Source: Paramacrobiotus metropolitanus
Taxonomy: Eukaryota; Tardigrada; Eutardigrada; Parachela; Macrobiotidae
Direction of reading: 5' to 3'
DNA: 64,000 nt
NCBI RefSeq assembly: GCF_019649055.1
Contig: NW_026570253.1
Span: forward strand, 558,001 to 622,000
Positions 10,901 to 24,200 of this stretch are shown piece after piece. Numbering within the stretch: the stretch's first letter is position 1; every line of letters starts with the position of its first letter. The notes beneath the pieces are model-generated. The model saw only the letters and a list, made by a program, of their open reading frames with translations. It ran no database searches and was not told the DNA's origin. Position numbers and translations under genes: made by a program.

Positions 10901-13900
10901 AATAAAGGGATCAAAATGCACGGTATCGAAGTCACTGCGAATAACTGCAACCCACTCTATGATGGCTAAAATCGCTAAACACACCAGTCTTCAGAATTGT
11001 TACAATACAATATTTGAACTTTTCTGCATCCAAGAGTAGAACTCAAAGACTCAGGGAAATCCAAGACAGGAGCTTTGGGGTTTTGCAGTTTTACCAGTAT
11101 GGAATTTTTCAATTTCGATAAGTAAACAGCGGTGCGTACGTAGTCAACTCCCAGTGAGCGGTTTCGGCAACGAAGGGACCCGCCTTTGCTTGACATTTAC
11201 GTTAAAGATGCGCTCATGTGTCCAGAATCTCCAGATTCCAGTGTCCATCGGATGGTCCGAACTAGGTAGTAGGTACTGTAAAGGAGTTCCGAAGTCCAAA
11301 CTGTCCACAATTAGTTTTAGCTTTTCTGCTGTTCCTTACTGTACCTTTATGGCATATTTCAAATTTAATTACTGTTAAAATAGGTCCTTCAAAAAATCGT
11401 AAATGTGCCACATAATTTTCGATAAGTCAGTACGTAACTAGAGACGAAGTTCAGATTCGTTGACTTTCGGGGCTAAATTTAATTACAGTAATCTGCAAAC
11501 CGAGTAAATAAAGATCTCAGATTAACTAAATTTGTTAGAATAATGCATTATTTATACCAATTAATGTTCTCTCCCCCGCGAACAGAGTCCCCTCTCCTCT
11601 CGAAAGCTCTTTTTGGCATAGATTGGAATAGAAACGTTCCTAGCTTCCTGTTCCTATCTGGAATAGGGACGACCTTTCTGTGAATGTACTTTCTGACAGG
11701 AATGATAGCCCAACTCTGAAGCATAATTTTTTATAACTATACCCGTTTTCAGTGACTTTTTACATTCGTACGTATTTTAATTGCAGCGCATTATGAAGGA
11801 TGGCGCCGGCCGGCACCTTTGCAATAAAATTACTGTATCATAGCGTATACAGAGTAGGTATAAATGCAAATCAAAGTGTCAGTACAGTAATACAGTATAA
11901 TTCCTATAAAATTAATAATAACATTGTTATTGTACGATGTACTGTACAATACAAGCGTGAGCAGCTGCAATTGGCATTGCGCGACTGTTTGGCTTCCAGC
12001 AGACCATTTCGTTAAGCAGACCGCGAGATGCAACCACATGTACAGTTACTGTAGTAAAAATTTGATAAAACAATGGCAGCATATACGGCGCCAAACCTTA
12101 CATTTTCTGGTTGGATACGTGACTTAATAACGCTGCAATTAATTAGACGCATTCGGCACATGATACTCACAATCAGCCGCTGCTGTAACAGAATTCGCTG
12201 CCACGCATGATGAACGCATGATTACTTTGTAAAGCCGCGGTAGGGTTGTACCGTTGTAGCGCTTCCGTCGGAAATTAAAGTGCTCGTAAGTCGTAACCGA
12301 ACAGTGCCGGCAGTTGCACTGGTGCGAATAATCCTGACAATGTTGTCGTATGTATTGTATATATGCAACGTGTGCGCGTTTGACAACGGCTGCACCAGTG
12401 TTTGCCCTATTAAATCGCAACATTTACTTGGTCAAGCACTTCCAGCAAAAATCCAAACAATTCTGTAACGATTATTGCATGATGTCCACTTTATAGAATG
12501 TCGTGTTAGTCCACGCGGGATGTTATGGTTTTGTTCGAGCGCGCCTTGTGCATGAATGGCATGTTGCCGCTATATACTAATATGAGCGCGTTTATGGTGG
12601 ATTTGTTCGACAAATTGTGGGTACAACCAATATTCACCGTGCTGATTGATCCGTGATGTATTGGGAGTTTATTTGCACGGCTGTTGTAAAACTTTGTATA
12701 CTTCTACCGCTATTCACCTTTTGCATCAGAGAAGTACGAGATATTCGTACATATTCGAAAATTATGGCAACGCATCATTGCATAATTGCACAGACAGCAA
12801 ATATACCATTAAATATGAAGTTTATATCCTCAACATCTTTTTTGGGTTGACATAATAAAGCTGGATTAACTGGAAACTCCTCATGGCACGGCGGCTTATA
12901 GCCAAAATGAAACTGTTCATTGGCATCTTTATTACCACCGGCACCGTGTATAATTGCGCAATTTTCTTTTTCTCCTATTTTTTCTTTCTCAGTTAATTTT
13001 TTTTGTATAATTGGTTGTATTATTGATCCCGATATGGATTCAGTAAATTATTTGCGTTAACTGCTACTCGTAGTAGTTGCTAATACACACTAACAGCAGC
13101 CGTAATTGCATGCATCCATAGTGTACTAGTTAGTACACTGCTCCAAATTCATCCATATGATCGGTCAGACATTGTGATCATTAACCCCGCAGATGACATG
13201 TTGTATTTGATGAGGACATTAATAATATTATTGATGTTTTACCTTTCGGGACTGTCTGGTGACCTTTGCGTGTCCTGAACAGGTGGAGAGTATCCAGGTA
13301 CGACTGAACAAAAATAAATCACGAATTCATACTTTTAGAGTCCAAATGAAGGAGATTCGGAATAGATGCTTTATTCGTACAATTTCGGGCCACTTAGCGA
13401 GCAGTGCTGATCTGAATGTGCAAATAGTTATATGTATAGATATTTGTTGCCGGTAATGTCTAGAGTATGTAGTTTTTTATTTATTTTCGTATCTCCTAGT
13501 ATCCGGTATCATTTGCATAAGTCCCGTAATTGTTATTCGGCTTCGTTTCCGGTCTCATTCTGTCAGCTATTTTTTCCTTACAGAAATTTTGTCGGTCGAT
13601 AAATCGTTAGGTGATATAAACATCTTCACAGTATTTGTTTTGACAATTTAGCCGAAACTAGTCTCCTGTTAAACGTTTGTTGAATATAGGATATCGCAAA
13701 CGTTATTACTCACTTTACTTTTCAAATCGATAAAAGGTATCGTATCGCATTAAGCAGAACAAAGGATGCCCTAAGTACATATTGGTATATGAATATTTTA
13801 TTTATGACCTTAATTCGGCTCGTCGGTTTCAAAAAAAACTTACTTTTTGAAATGTTTTGTGCGTATGTGTCATCTACATAATTATGTAAAAGTATGGAAT

Positions 13901-14838
13901 TCTTGACAATGCGGTAACTGCAGGAAGCTGGAATATGAAGAACGATCGCTTGTCAATCTTCATGTATTTCGGCTTTTATTCGGTTAGAAAATCGATTGTG
14001 AGTTTCGACATAAAACACTTATTCCTGTCTATTGAGCGCGCTTAAGAAACATGATGAGAATTGTTAAGAGAACTTAAAACTGGCCGAATTGATGAGTTCC
14101 GATACTTGAAGCACACACAGACAAATTCCATCCCACAAAGGCCGCACTTTATCCCGTTCCCACAGGGAATCCCTTTCACGCGTTTATGTATGCAATTGCG
14201 TATGCAACAAAGAATGCACAATTCCGGCGATGCCGAGCGCGCCTCATGATCAGACGAAGAAAGCGCAAAAAACTTCGCTTGTCTGGACATAAATTTACTA
14301 GTTCTCCCAATTAACATATAGTACGACATTACAATAACTATGTACTATATAATCACGTAACTTTATATAATTATACTCAACTTTATAAGCTAACCAAAAA
14401 CAAACTGCAAATACCAATACCGCAAAATAATGTTCTGATAAAGATAAAGCAATGGCGGTATGAAAGATTAGCTTTATAATTTTATTCCTAATTTTACATA
14501 TACAGCGAAAAGTATAATAATACAATTTACATGTGATACCTCTATAATTACAGAATAGGAGTATCAACTGGTGGCGGTGTAAATAATCTTTACATAATCG
14601 GATTGCGTTATTAAATAAATGAAGTATCGCATAATAAATATAATCGATGCTCGCATTGCGAACGCCAAAGTTGTACCTGTTTCAGAAATCCGAGGAGCTG
14701 TTCTCATGTGATGTGGTAGTTACAGTATATGGAGGATTTGGATTAACACTGACTAATTCCGGCTTTTGGAGTGGCATTTGATGTGTGCTTTAGTTCCCTG
14801 TCATATACGGTGGTAGCAGCATTCCTATCGGTTTGATC
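10901..14838. other. Long intergenic region between divergent KMT5A and tetraspanin
   Basis: About 3.9 kb separate two genes transcribed away from each other, so both promoters should lie here. No conserved protein is recognisable. The minus frame at 10975-11196 opens with MSSKGG and might be a 5' exon of KMT5A, but its phase does not join exon 1 cleanly. TACWGTA words recur at about 11275, 11883, 11890, 11938 and 12048. Short hydrophobic frames at 12525-13278 are listed separately. Confidence 0.5.
12525..13278 (+). pseudogene. Possible remnants of a multi-pass membrane protein (speculative)
   Basis: Four short ATG-initiated open frames follow one another on the plus strand. They are 12525-12656 (43 aa), 12656-12850 (64 aa, its ATG overlapping the previous stop, containing VKLCILLPLFTFCIREVRDI), 12883-12996 (37 aa, MKLFIGIFITTGTVYNCAIF) and 13198-13278 (26 aa, LMRTLIILLMFYLSGLSG). 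Each carries a membrane-like hydrophobic stretch and some end near plausible splice sites (GTACGA near 12735, CTTTCTCAG at 12985-12992). I cannot join them into one clean frame or match a family. They could be a decayed or very divergent receptor gene, or chance in T-rich DNA. Confidence 0.2.
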
Positions 14839-17179
14839 ATGGCGATGACCTGCGGGATCAAATGCGCGAAGTATCGACTTCTCACCTGCAAATTAGTAAA
14901 CGTTTAATGAAGTGTTACTGTAAAGTGCTGTTGCAGGATAGTCCTTGTGATATTCAATATGATCTTCTTCATCGGCGGTCTGGTCGTGATGGGGATCGGG
15001 ATCTGGCTATTGGTGAGAATGTTACAATGGCTAAATACAAAACAAAAAATAAGCACAAGGCACATCTCTTATCATTCATGTACATTATGTAACACGTAAT
15101 TTGCATCTATCGTGCTTTTTAAATATTAAGCAAATTTTTTAATGCAAGGGTTACAGTAAGACTAGATCCATGAATATATCGATCAGTCGCAAATTATATA
15201 TTAATGCCGTTGTCCATGTTCTAATGTGCATGTCTAAAATCGAAACATGTACGCATATTATATATAGGACCATTTTTAAATTTCATGATGGTGTTCAGCA
15301 TGTGCTGAAACAATTTCGGTGTCGAATTTGGTGAATCTTATGATCCGATCCGAACGTATGATTCCATCGTGTAGCGACCACAAAACAGATTTCAAGCACC
15401 CAGCGGATCGCTTGGTTAATACCCAGAACTGGTTGATTCAAAATGGCTATAACTTTATAATTCACCATTACGCGCGACAACTTCTTTTGTATCAAAAATT
15501 TTCCCTAATGTTTCTTCATCTTTTGACGCTTTGGTTGGCAGATCTCAGGAACCGGATCCTGTTATAACAGGAGATTTCATCCAGAACCGGGGGTTATTGT
15601 GCATAAGCTGTTAAGCTGTAGGTGCACCTAAAATTACTGTAATGATATCTAATTCTTGACCTTTGCGGCCAGGTGGACAAGAGCTCCTTCGTGATCCTGA
15701 CCGCGCGCCTGCAGGTCAACGAGGATTTGACGAAGTTCGAGCGGGCCGACACGATGCTGCAGCAAGCAGCCTATCTGCTGATTGCTAGCGGCGTAATCGT
15801 TTTTGTCGTTGCCTTCCTGGGCTGCTGCGGCGCTCTCAAGGAGTGGCGACCCCTGCTTATCACGGTAATGTCATCTAACCACTGTGTGCAGATAAGTAGC
15901 GACAGACAGAGGGATCCACACAGAGAAGGATTTCTGTGGATTATGACATGATGATGATGATCGAATACTTACGTGGTACGTCCTGTGTCGCAGTATGCCA
16001 TATTTCTCATCATCATCCTCGGACTGGAGATTGCTGCCGGCATTTACGCCGCGGTGTACCGCAGTACATCCTCCGATTATGTGCCGACGACGATGCGCTT
16101 CACGCTCAGCAAGCGCTACCAGCACGACGGCGTCATCACCAACGGGACGCATTTGCTTTTCCGTCCGGCCAACTTCTGGACCAACACCTGGAATAAGATG
16201 ATGATACAAGTATGAGGATTTAAGTCTTCTTGCAAGTAGTGACAGATACCGCTTCCTAAGGTCACAAATGATCTATCGCACACACTTGAGTAGACCGGTA
16301 GGAAGTTCAACTGCCTATGGTTCAACACTAAATTTTCATAGATAAAAAGATATAAATATAGTAGAAAAGAAGGAAATAATATTTCCGCAAGTACAGAATC
16401 TCATAATTATGCGAGCATTAGTAAATACTAAGAGATAATTCATAAACAGCAAACAGTATTCCAAAGTAAATTGCTTTAAATGATAAAAATTTTTCGACGT
16501 TTCTTTTTCTTCCTCTAGCTGGAATGCTGTGGCATCGACAACGGCAACGATTTCATAACGATGAATCTTGAACAGTTCAAACCTCTTACCGGACCAGGTG
16601 ATTAACACACATTTACATTATGATTCAGTAATATTTTTGGCTCTGGCTTCGTGTACGGTCGAACTGGGCAGAGAAATACAAGTAACTGAATATATACAAG
16701 GAAACAGTTATACAATTATATACGGATTTCAGAAGCGCCAGTAACGTGTTGCAAACTGCGATCCCTACAGTCGATGGAGATGGTGGATTATTCCTGCGCT
16801 AATTCCCGTAGTAAATTATGGACGCAGACGTCCACGGCGGATGGATCGACTAATTTGAAATTTGTAAGCCGGCCGAATACGACTGCGGTCGGTCGGCAAT
16901 GACTCGGCATCAATCGCATTATAAGTAATCGATCGCTTCGAGCCTTCGATGAGCGGCAAACTTCCTCATTTTTGCCGCAGTGTATTATCGTAATCCCGTT
17001 GCTTTGGTCATTCTGGGCTGTTGTAGGGCTGCCTGCGCCGGATACAAAAGTGGCTGGATGATAATTTGAAAATCCTAATCGGTGTCGGTATTGGCATCGG
17101 TTTACTGCAGATTTTTGGCATCGTTTTCGCTTTTTGTCTATGCATAGCTATCAAAACGGGTAGGAACGAGATCTCATGA
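14839..17179 (+). CDS. Tetraspanin
   Basis: A seven-exon, 292-aa four-pass membrane organiser. Plus-strand exons are 14839-14870, 14937-15012, 15673-15864, 15994-16209, 16519-16597, 16733-16863 and 17027-17179. The N-terminus MAMTCGIKCAK and TM1 (FNMIFFIGGLVVMGIGIWLL) are typical. TM2 ends in the intracellular LGCCGALKEWRPLL motif. TM3 is YAIFLIIILGLEIAAGIYA. The large extracellular loop has the diagnostic CCG (LECCGID), then PVTCC, YSC and GC, so six loop cysteines, plus an NGT glycosylation sequon. TM4 (GVGIGIGLLQIFGIVFAFCL) leads into a short tail ending TGRNEIS. Exon 1 ends at an unusual GTATCG donor, chosen because only it keeps the conserved CAK junction in phase. Intron 2 (15013-15672) shows no other feature. 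The subfamily is uncertain. Confidence 0.93.
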
Positions 17180-18409
17180 GCCGAGCGACTGTAAATTATT
17201 TTATATCTTGCAAACGTCCGATTGGGTAGCGGTTCGAGTGTCTGGTTTTCGCACAGCCTCCGGTCTCCATAATTTTATACGGATCTATGTTTTTACGTGC
17301 AGAAGTATCATTTATGTGTTTTAAGAAAAATATGTGTGCGAATACAAAAATAACTCAGTGACTGTTTGGGTATTTTGCATAACCTACATATTAAACGAGT
17401 TGAATGAATAATTGTATTGGTTGGTTGGCGCATTAGTTTATAAATCACCGAAGACCTTACTCAATAAACAGCATAACAATTAATTCAACAACGACTGGAA
17501 CTGAAATCACCGTCTCACATCCCGAGTTTTCCATATTGCTCAGTTCCGTCGGCAGGTTAACAAATCCGATGACATTACACTACTCTGTACAGCGTAGAAT
17601 TCTGATGCTGTACAATACGCACATGTTGGAACCGTGTAACCGGGATATGATTCTGGCCACTATTTCTCGGTCGACACCTTTTATGTACCCTTACAAATTC
17701 TATTGCGTCCACTATTGCAATGCGCATAAGCGCACTACAAATATTAGGAAGTGTGCATACAATGCCATAATTAAAATTATTGGTTGTCAGAGGTCACGTT
17801 CGTTAACATTTTACAATTAGAATCATTGTTGACCATGTGCATGTGCTACTGTACTTGATAGCACTCGTTTCCGGCATCTGAATTTTGCACTTGGAAAGTT
17901 GTGCTGTAAAAAAGTGCCTGGGATCACTATCTTGAAGGACTTGTCTCGAAGATGACCTGGGAGTTGGGGAAAGCACAACTGATGTAGTTTTACAAAGTTT
18001 CGAACAATACCAACAAAGGATACCAAAATATATTGGGATTCGGTGAAGTAATTCGTATGAAGTAATTCGTACGAAGTAATTCGTTCGAACAGGACATTTC
18101 GGTTCTGCACGGCCATTGCCCATTCGATGTCAACTAGCAACAGTCCGTCAAATTTGACAAACGGAGCATGTACATGTACTAATTCCTTGAGTTTCGGAGT
18201 ATAGTTTTCAATACTGTACTATTTATTTGGCAGTCACCGAATTCACCACAATTCAGAGCCACTAACTTCCAGAGAGCAAAATCCACAATGCGGTAACAGC
18301 CCCAAAAGACCTTTTTAATTACTGTGATTTTCCCTAAAAACATTCTGTTTCACATTTTACCAAACAAAACCAAAAATCAAAACCGCTACAAAATCATACC
18401 AACGGGTGA
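17180..18409. other. Intergenic between convergent tetraspanin and MRPS28
   Basis: The region holds the 3' ends of two convergent genes. I see no conserved coding sequence. Open frames at 17536-17820 and 17803-18140 have no recognisable domains. A 14-bp tandem repeat lies at 18045-18086. Confidence 0.5.
18045..18086. repeat. 14-bp tandem repeat, three copies
   Basis: Three head-to-tail copies of GAAGTAATTCGTAT, GAAGTAATTCGTAC and GAAGTAATTCGTTC, differing only in the last bases. It is a short minisatellite in intergenic DNA. Confidence 0.85.
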
Positions 18410-19593
18410 CTATTCTGCCGCCACCGCAGTCCGTCGCGGCGGTATTTTCATGGGACCAATCAGCGCCGCATCGGCTTCCAGCAGCGTCAGATCCCGATCC
18501 GCGCCCAGGAAGCGTGTCGACAACTCCAGACTGTTCAGTCGCACCCGGACAAAGGCGCTGCGGTAGTACAGGTGCTCGTCGCGTTGCGGCCTTTTGCAGA
18601 CGCAGGGGAATTTCCCGCCGAAATCAATGTACAGATCATCGGCCACCACGTGGTAGATGCGACCGACGACGATCTTCCCCTCGGGATCACCCAGTTGGAT
18701 GTACTTGGAGTGGCGCAGCATGCTGGCGAAGGATTCTTCGCGTTCGGGAAAGGGCGGCGGCTGCAGTTCGTGAATGTTGCGGAAGCGCTCGAAAGCGGCA
18801 GCGAAACCGCGGCGCGGTCGGGATCGTACTACCAAAACAGGCAGGCATTAGACCAATACTCATGGTCAGTTATTTTAGGCTTTTTTCTGCATCCACAGTA
18901 TTTAACTAAATCCGTAAAAGTCTGATTATGTGTGGTAGTCTGCTTTACGAAATCCATTACCTGATGTCGACTTCCCATTTTAAAGTCATAGGGTTTTTAA
19001 TTCATAATAGTATGCATACGAATTTGACGAAACCCGGTTACGCTTAACGTTCGAACTGTGTATTCATGCCCATTCCTTATATACATAGTTTCACTTTGAA
19101 AGTGGCACCTAGACAGGCTACACTACTTCAGTACACAAACTTACTTATCAAAGAACACCTACATTACCGAAATACATTTATTATCAAAAGGCTGTCCGCT
19201 ATAAAAATAATTAGAAACAAAATTTACTTTAGAGCGTAGCTCGAGAGAAAACTAGTGTCAACAAGTGATAAATCATTTGTTGAGCTCGAAACATAACACC
19301 AGCACGCTCAGGAATTCTATTATAGCATCACCATAATTATTTCCATTACTTAAATAACTTAATGCATGCTTACCGGGTGGCTCGGACTGTTCGGGCAGTT
19401 CTTCATTGCCTAGGGAAGACTGTTCCAACTGCGCTGTGCTCCGCTCATCGTTTATTCCTCCGCTTTTATCTGAAAACCCTTCGCCTTCACCGGAATTCGA
19501 ATGCAGGCATTTGTATGCAAAGATTCCCGTCGGCTCGGATTGTGCTGTGCGCCAAAGGATAGAGCCGAAGATAGTCCTTGAAACCCACATCAT
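18410..19593 (-). CDS. MRPS28: Mitochondrial small-subunit ribosomal protein bS1m (MRPS28)
   Basis: A two-exon gene of 212 aa on the minus strand, exons 19374-19593 and 18410-18828, joined in phase 1. Exon 1 starts MMWVSRTIFGSILWR, a basic amphipathic leader fit for mitochondrial import, then a hydrophilic Ser/Glu-rich linker. Exon 2 carries the family core: ESFASMLRHSKYIQLGDPEG, VVGRIYHVVADDLYIDFGG, KFPCVCKRP and LNSLELSTRFLGADRDLTLL, which closely follow human MRPS28. It is a component of the mitochondrial ribosome small subunit. The 545-bp intron (18829-19373) shows nothing else recognisable. The two adjacent ATGs at 19593 and 19590 cannot be told apart. Confidence 0.93.
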
Positions 19594-21248
19594 AGTAAGT
19601 GGCGAAAATCAGCACGAAACTGAGGTTCTCGTGAAATACCACTTGCAAGTTGTACTACGACGCAAAGAGAGCTAGATTTTACAAGGAGCTTTTAAGCTCC
19701 CAAGGGCCAAGAGTGCCAAGACTCAAAGTTCCAGTTGCGACAGCTACTGTTAGCAGCTTGCAATCAAAGTATATGAGCCGAAAGCTCAACAAACACTGAA
19801 AAAGCACTAAAAAACTCTGTATCCCTGCAATCGCAAGTAAATAAAAGTGCAAAATTAATAGCAAATCTAAAAGAGGTGCTTTACGAGATCCTGAAAATAA
19901 GGAGAAATTGCTGAAATTCTTAGCGTAATTACTCGTATTGTAAATTATTTCAACTCTGGCAGAGTCTAGCTACTTAGAAGTACAGTACTACCCTAGCATA
20001 ATAATGCAAAATGATATGAAATAAGTACTGTAATAAATTCGGATTTCCTTCGATCGAATATGCAGCCGCCCTACGGGCGGTGCGGCGATGCTCATTGTCC
20101 ACTTTTCTTTTATTTTATGACATATACTTCGTATACGTAGTTTCAAGTTTGCATCCAAATCTGATTTGTACGAGTACTTCATAATTTTCCAGAAAATATG
20201 TTAAAATTAATAAGGATTACGAATAATTTTACCGAAAACCCAAGAAACCCATAATAGTTATTATTAATGTAGTAACACATTGGTAATTTTATTAATTTTT
20301 CCCTTCGGATAAGGTTCGACATCCGGATTGTTGCTTTTTACCCAGTCAGCTCTTTAGACATGGAGGGTAACAACCTGGAGGAGGGAGGGAGGGTTCTCAG
20401 CCTTTAATGACATCACCGTAAAATTATTACAGAAATTTTTAAATTGTTGGTGCGACAAGGGTAAATTCGAAAATGTAATTAATTGCATATTAGCATAAAA
20501 GCTACTCGTAGCAGTAGTCAAGTAAATAAACCTACAAATAAGAATGTTTCACGCAGCCGGTCCGGAATGGTGCATTTAATCTGCAGAGCCATCTCATCCC
20601 AGTGCGCGTTCACTACAGTAATATTTTCCTATGACTACCTTCCTGAATTTTTTACCATTCCACTGACAACGAAGAGCGGAAGCACTTGTGGATGTTCTTG
20701 AATCGGCAGCTGTGGAATTCCCGGTTTCTCAAGGACACGCCTCCGGATTGGGAATTCCGCTTGTGAGTGGTCCGTTGTGCAGCCTAGCAAGTGGCAAGTT
20801 CGTTGCTGTCTCTGCAGCAGCTCACACTCTGCACACACGCTCACAACATACACACATTGCGCACAGCGATTGCCATAATAAAATTTCCAGCTATGGTGCG
20901 AGCGCGTCCGCTGCTCGACGTTCATTAGCGTCTCACTTGTTTTTGCAGTTTTCCCGTTTTACACCTAAATGTGTCTTTATGAATCCCCTGTTCATACATT
21001 TCCACAGCGGAATCCAGTCTAACCACCCTGTATCGTGTAAAAACGCGGGGTGCGAAGGGAAGATTGCTGCTTGGCGATTTTGGCAGTTCATCTTGTATAT
21101 ACTTACTTGGCGTGCAGATATTTGACCGTGAAACGGTGAAAGTTTGACTATTTGCACTCGTTCGCGGGTGATCCAGTGTAATGAGTCTAATGCCGTGGGC
21201 TGAATTGTCGTGCTGCCTGTAGTTTTATTTTCTTGCCGATTCTTCCAA
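19594..21248. other. Intergenic between divergent MRPS28 and ZNF800-like genes
   Basis: The shared upstream region of two divergently transcribed genes. It contains small palindromes (GGAGCTTTTAAGCTCC near 19685; CCGCCCTACGGGCGG near 20066) and TACWGTA and TACTCGTA words at about 19930, 19981, 20022, 20170 and 20507. Open frames near 20483-21125 begin at non-ATG codons or lack domains and are not called. Confidence 0.5.
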
Positions 21249-24200
21249 ATGGCGCAGGTAACCATACCGTGTTCAATTGCTCAGCAGCGCTGCTTGTATG
21301 TGGCGCTTAAGTGATCGCCGTGCTTGTTCTGTGTGTGCAGAATAAATCAGCACGGGCTCCTCCGCTGACGGGGACGTCGCGTCTGCTGCAGAATTATCCG
21401 ATGGAGCCCATCGGATCTCGGCCGAGTTATGTGGGGGAACTGATATCGCTGGTCCGCGATGGGACGGAGGAGATTAAATATCTGCTGGAAGCAGAATGGT
21501 GAGAAACTGCGATTCGCTCTTCTGGTTCTGATTTGATGTGTAAAGATATTTCTGCTTGCTTTTACAGTGACTTGCGTTTCAACTGCAAGGTAAGCACAAG
21601 GTTTCGAAGTGCGAACCATGATATATGTATCGGGTTACATTAAATAATCGTGGTGTTGTTTGCCCGTAAGAAGTTCAGCATTTTTTAGAAATTTTAAAAA
21701 TATTGTTTGACTATTTCGAGTTCTCAAAAAGATTTGGGTGAAAACAGCAGAATTTTCATTTCTTGTAAAGTCTGCGAGTAAAACTCCGTAGATGGTCTCA
21801 ATCCGCCAGCCAAGTATCGTTTTAGAATAAATTTCTTGCTATATATGGGGGTAGGGCATAATGGGCGAAAAAGCTTTCCGGCTTAACCCTGAAAGATATA
21901 ATTATTAAGCCCTGAAAAACAAACAACAAAAAACCCTGAAAGGTATAATTATTTTTTTTATTAAGCTGATCGTGATTGTTAAGAGCTTCTGTCTGCTACA
22001 ATTCTCATTAGCAGTTCTTCAAGTTAAAGGCTAGAAGTACTCGTACCTGTCGTAAAAATTTTTTTTTATTGCTAAAATGTTAAATTATGCTAAAGAGTTA
22101 GATTTTTATATGGAAAATGCTGCATTGCGTGGTACACATAACGCAGTGAAAGCTCACAGGTGTGCGGATCCATTCTGCCCACCGCCCGCGCCTTTGTGAT
22201 CCATAAACGCCAGTTCTGTACTTCGAAATACATTGACTATCAGCGTAAGAACGTGGCCGTCATGGAGCGACTATCGAATCTGGTGTCCTTTGAGGACCGC
22301 TCCCTGCAGACGGACAACCTTGACGCCCTGGAGCTCCTTAATCCTATCAATGCGTCACTGCTGATTCCCTTGCCTGTCGCGCCGTTGCACACCAACGGGT
22401 ACGCATTCAGCGATCCTCCCAATCCCGCCAGCGGCAGCACACCGCGCAGTGATGATAACGAGGAGATGAGCGACGAAGCACAGGAAGTCGATGTTCCTTT
22501 AGGTGTTGAGGTGAGTACAATATGTTCGGAGTAGCCTTGCAAATCTTTTTTTAAATAACTGTTGTTTTTTATTTTTAAAAATTGTGTTTTGGAAGTATGT
22601 TATTTTGCTTTTGTTAATTTTGTGTTTAATATGCATTTATATTAATTAGTTTTTGTGTTAAATGGCGTTTGAGTGATTTATGTTTTCCTGAAGTGAGAAA
22701 TTTATTGTTTCTTGTAGGGATTTTGTGGTAAATTTTTTTTATGTATTTCTTTCCTGTTGTTATCACGCGGAATACGGGTTGATCTGTGCAGGTGGTAGTT
22801 CCTGCACGTCCTCCGGTGGACGGTGTGTACCGTTTCGGAATGGGCAGTGCAAATCTGCTGGCCAGTCGGAAGAAGAAGTACCGGACAAACAGTATGGCGC
22901 CGCCGAAGAAGAAAAAGCCAAAACCTGTTCTGTTCACTTTTACTGATGAGAAGAATTGCCCGGCACCGCCAGCTGCCATTTTGCCGAAGGCTCCACCGCA
23001 GAAGGTGACCCGCGTGGAGGAACCTGTTACCTCGACGTCATCCTCCTCCAGTATTGTGGAAGCGAATGATACCGCGTTAGCGCCGCGACCGACAGAAGAG
23101 GTAAAGCGCGGCGCATCGTTTGCGCCGGCCGTCGAACGAACGCCGCTCCTTCCGCAAGGCCACGGACGGACAGATTCGCCTGTTAAACGCTCCAGGCGAC
23201 TCGCTGGGGTTCCGCGTAAGTCAGACATTCTCAGCGACGTAATGCAGACTTTGTGCGTACACTTGATAGTACAAATTGTACATTTTTAAAAATTACGAAA
23301 AAGATTCCAGTTTTCAGCTGTTCAGTGTTTGCTAGTGTGTATTTTGTTTCTGAAAAATTTTGAAGCTTGTATGTCTGAAATGCTTATTTGAAGTTAATAC
23401 AATGATACCGAAATGATGATACGTCTTTTTCAATTTGGTTGCTTTGAATGATGCCAAATGCTGATATGCACCGACTGCTAGCAACCTAACAGACTGCCAA
23501 AAATATGGAAAGGAAGCGATTAAGCTTCCAGTACATGTGCCACAGGGCGAAGAATTTCGCCGCCACCCCTGCGGCATTATTATTGTGATTTAAGTAATTT
23601 TGGACGTTTGTGATTTTGTGTAAGGGTTGATTCTTGTTGTATAACGCGGCGCTAAAACATAATCACAGAAACCGGCTCATAGTATAATACAAAACGAAAA
23701 TTGCAGATAATGCGGAAGACCTGAATGGTCTCGGCCACTGCAGTGACCGTAACGAGCCGAAACCGACACCGGAACAATCGGAGCGGATGAAGGACATCCG
23801 CGATCCCCGCTTTGTTCGCAACCTGTTAGAGCAGTTGGCCGAAGTGGCAGACTATGCCAGTAAAACATGTAAAGAGTGTAATCGAGTCGTGGTCAGTATT
23901 TACAATCTGGATCGGCACGTTGCCACACAACATCTGGGCCTACGGGAGTGCGAGTACAGTCTGATCAGTAAAGAGTTGCGCCGTCTGCGACAAGAAGTGT
24001 ACGGTCCGCTGAAACACGAAGACAGCCAGGAGACCTCGGAACCAACACTATCCCGGGAAGTTTCCCATGTGGACGACGTCCCGGGCGAGGAGGGTAAAGA
24101 GGAGGAGAAGAGTGATACAGTGGATGAGGAGAGTAATGAGGGGGAACATCAGAACGGTCTGGATGTCCCCACATCCACCAATACCCCGTCCACCGATTCG

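Noticed and set aside
20688-21125. 145-codon plus-strand frame upstream of the ZNF800-like gene
   Set aside because: It opens at a GTG, contains His/Ser low-complexity, and has no conserved segment; it is more likely promoter or 5'-UTR DNA.
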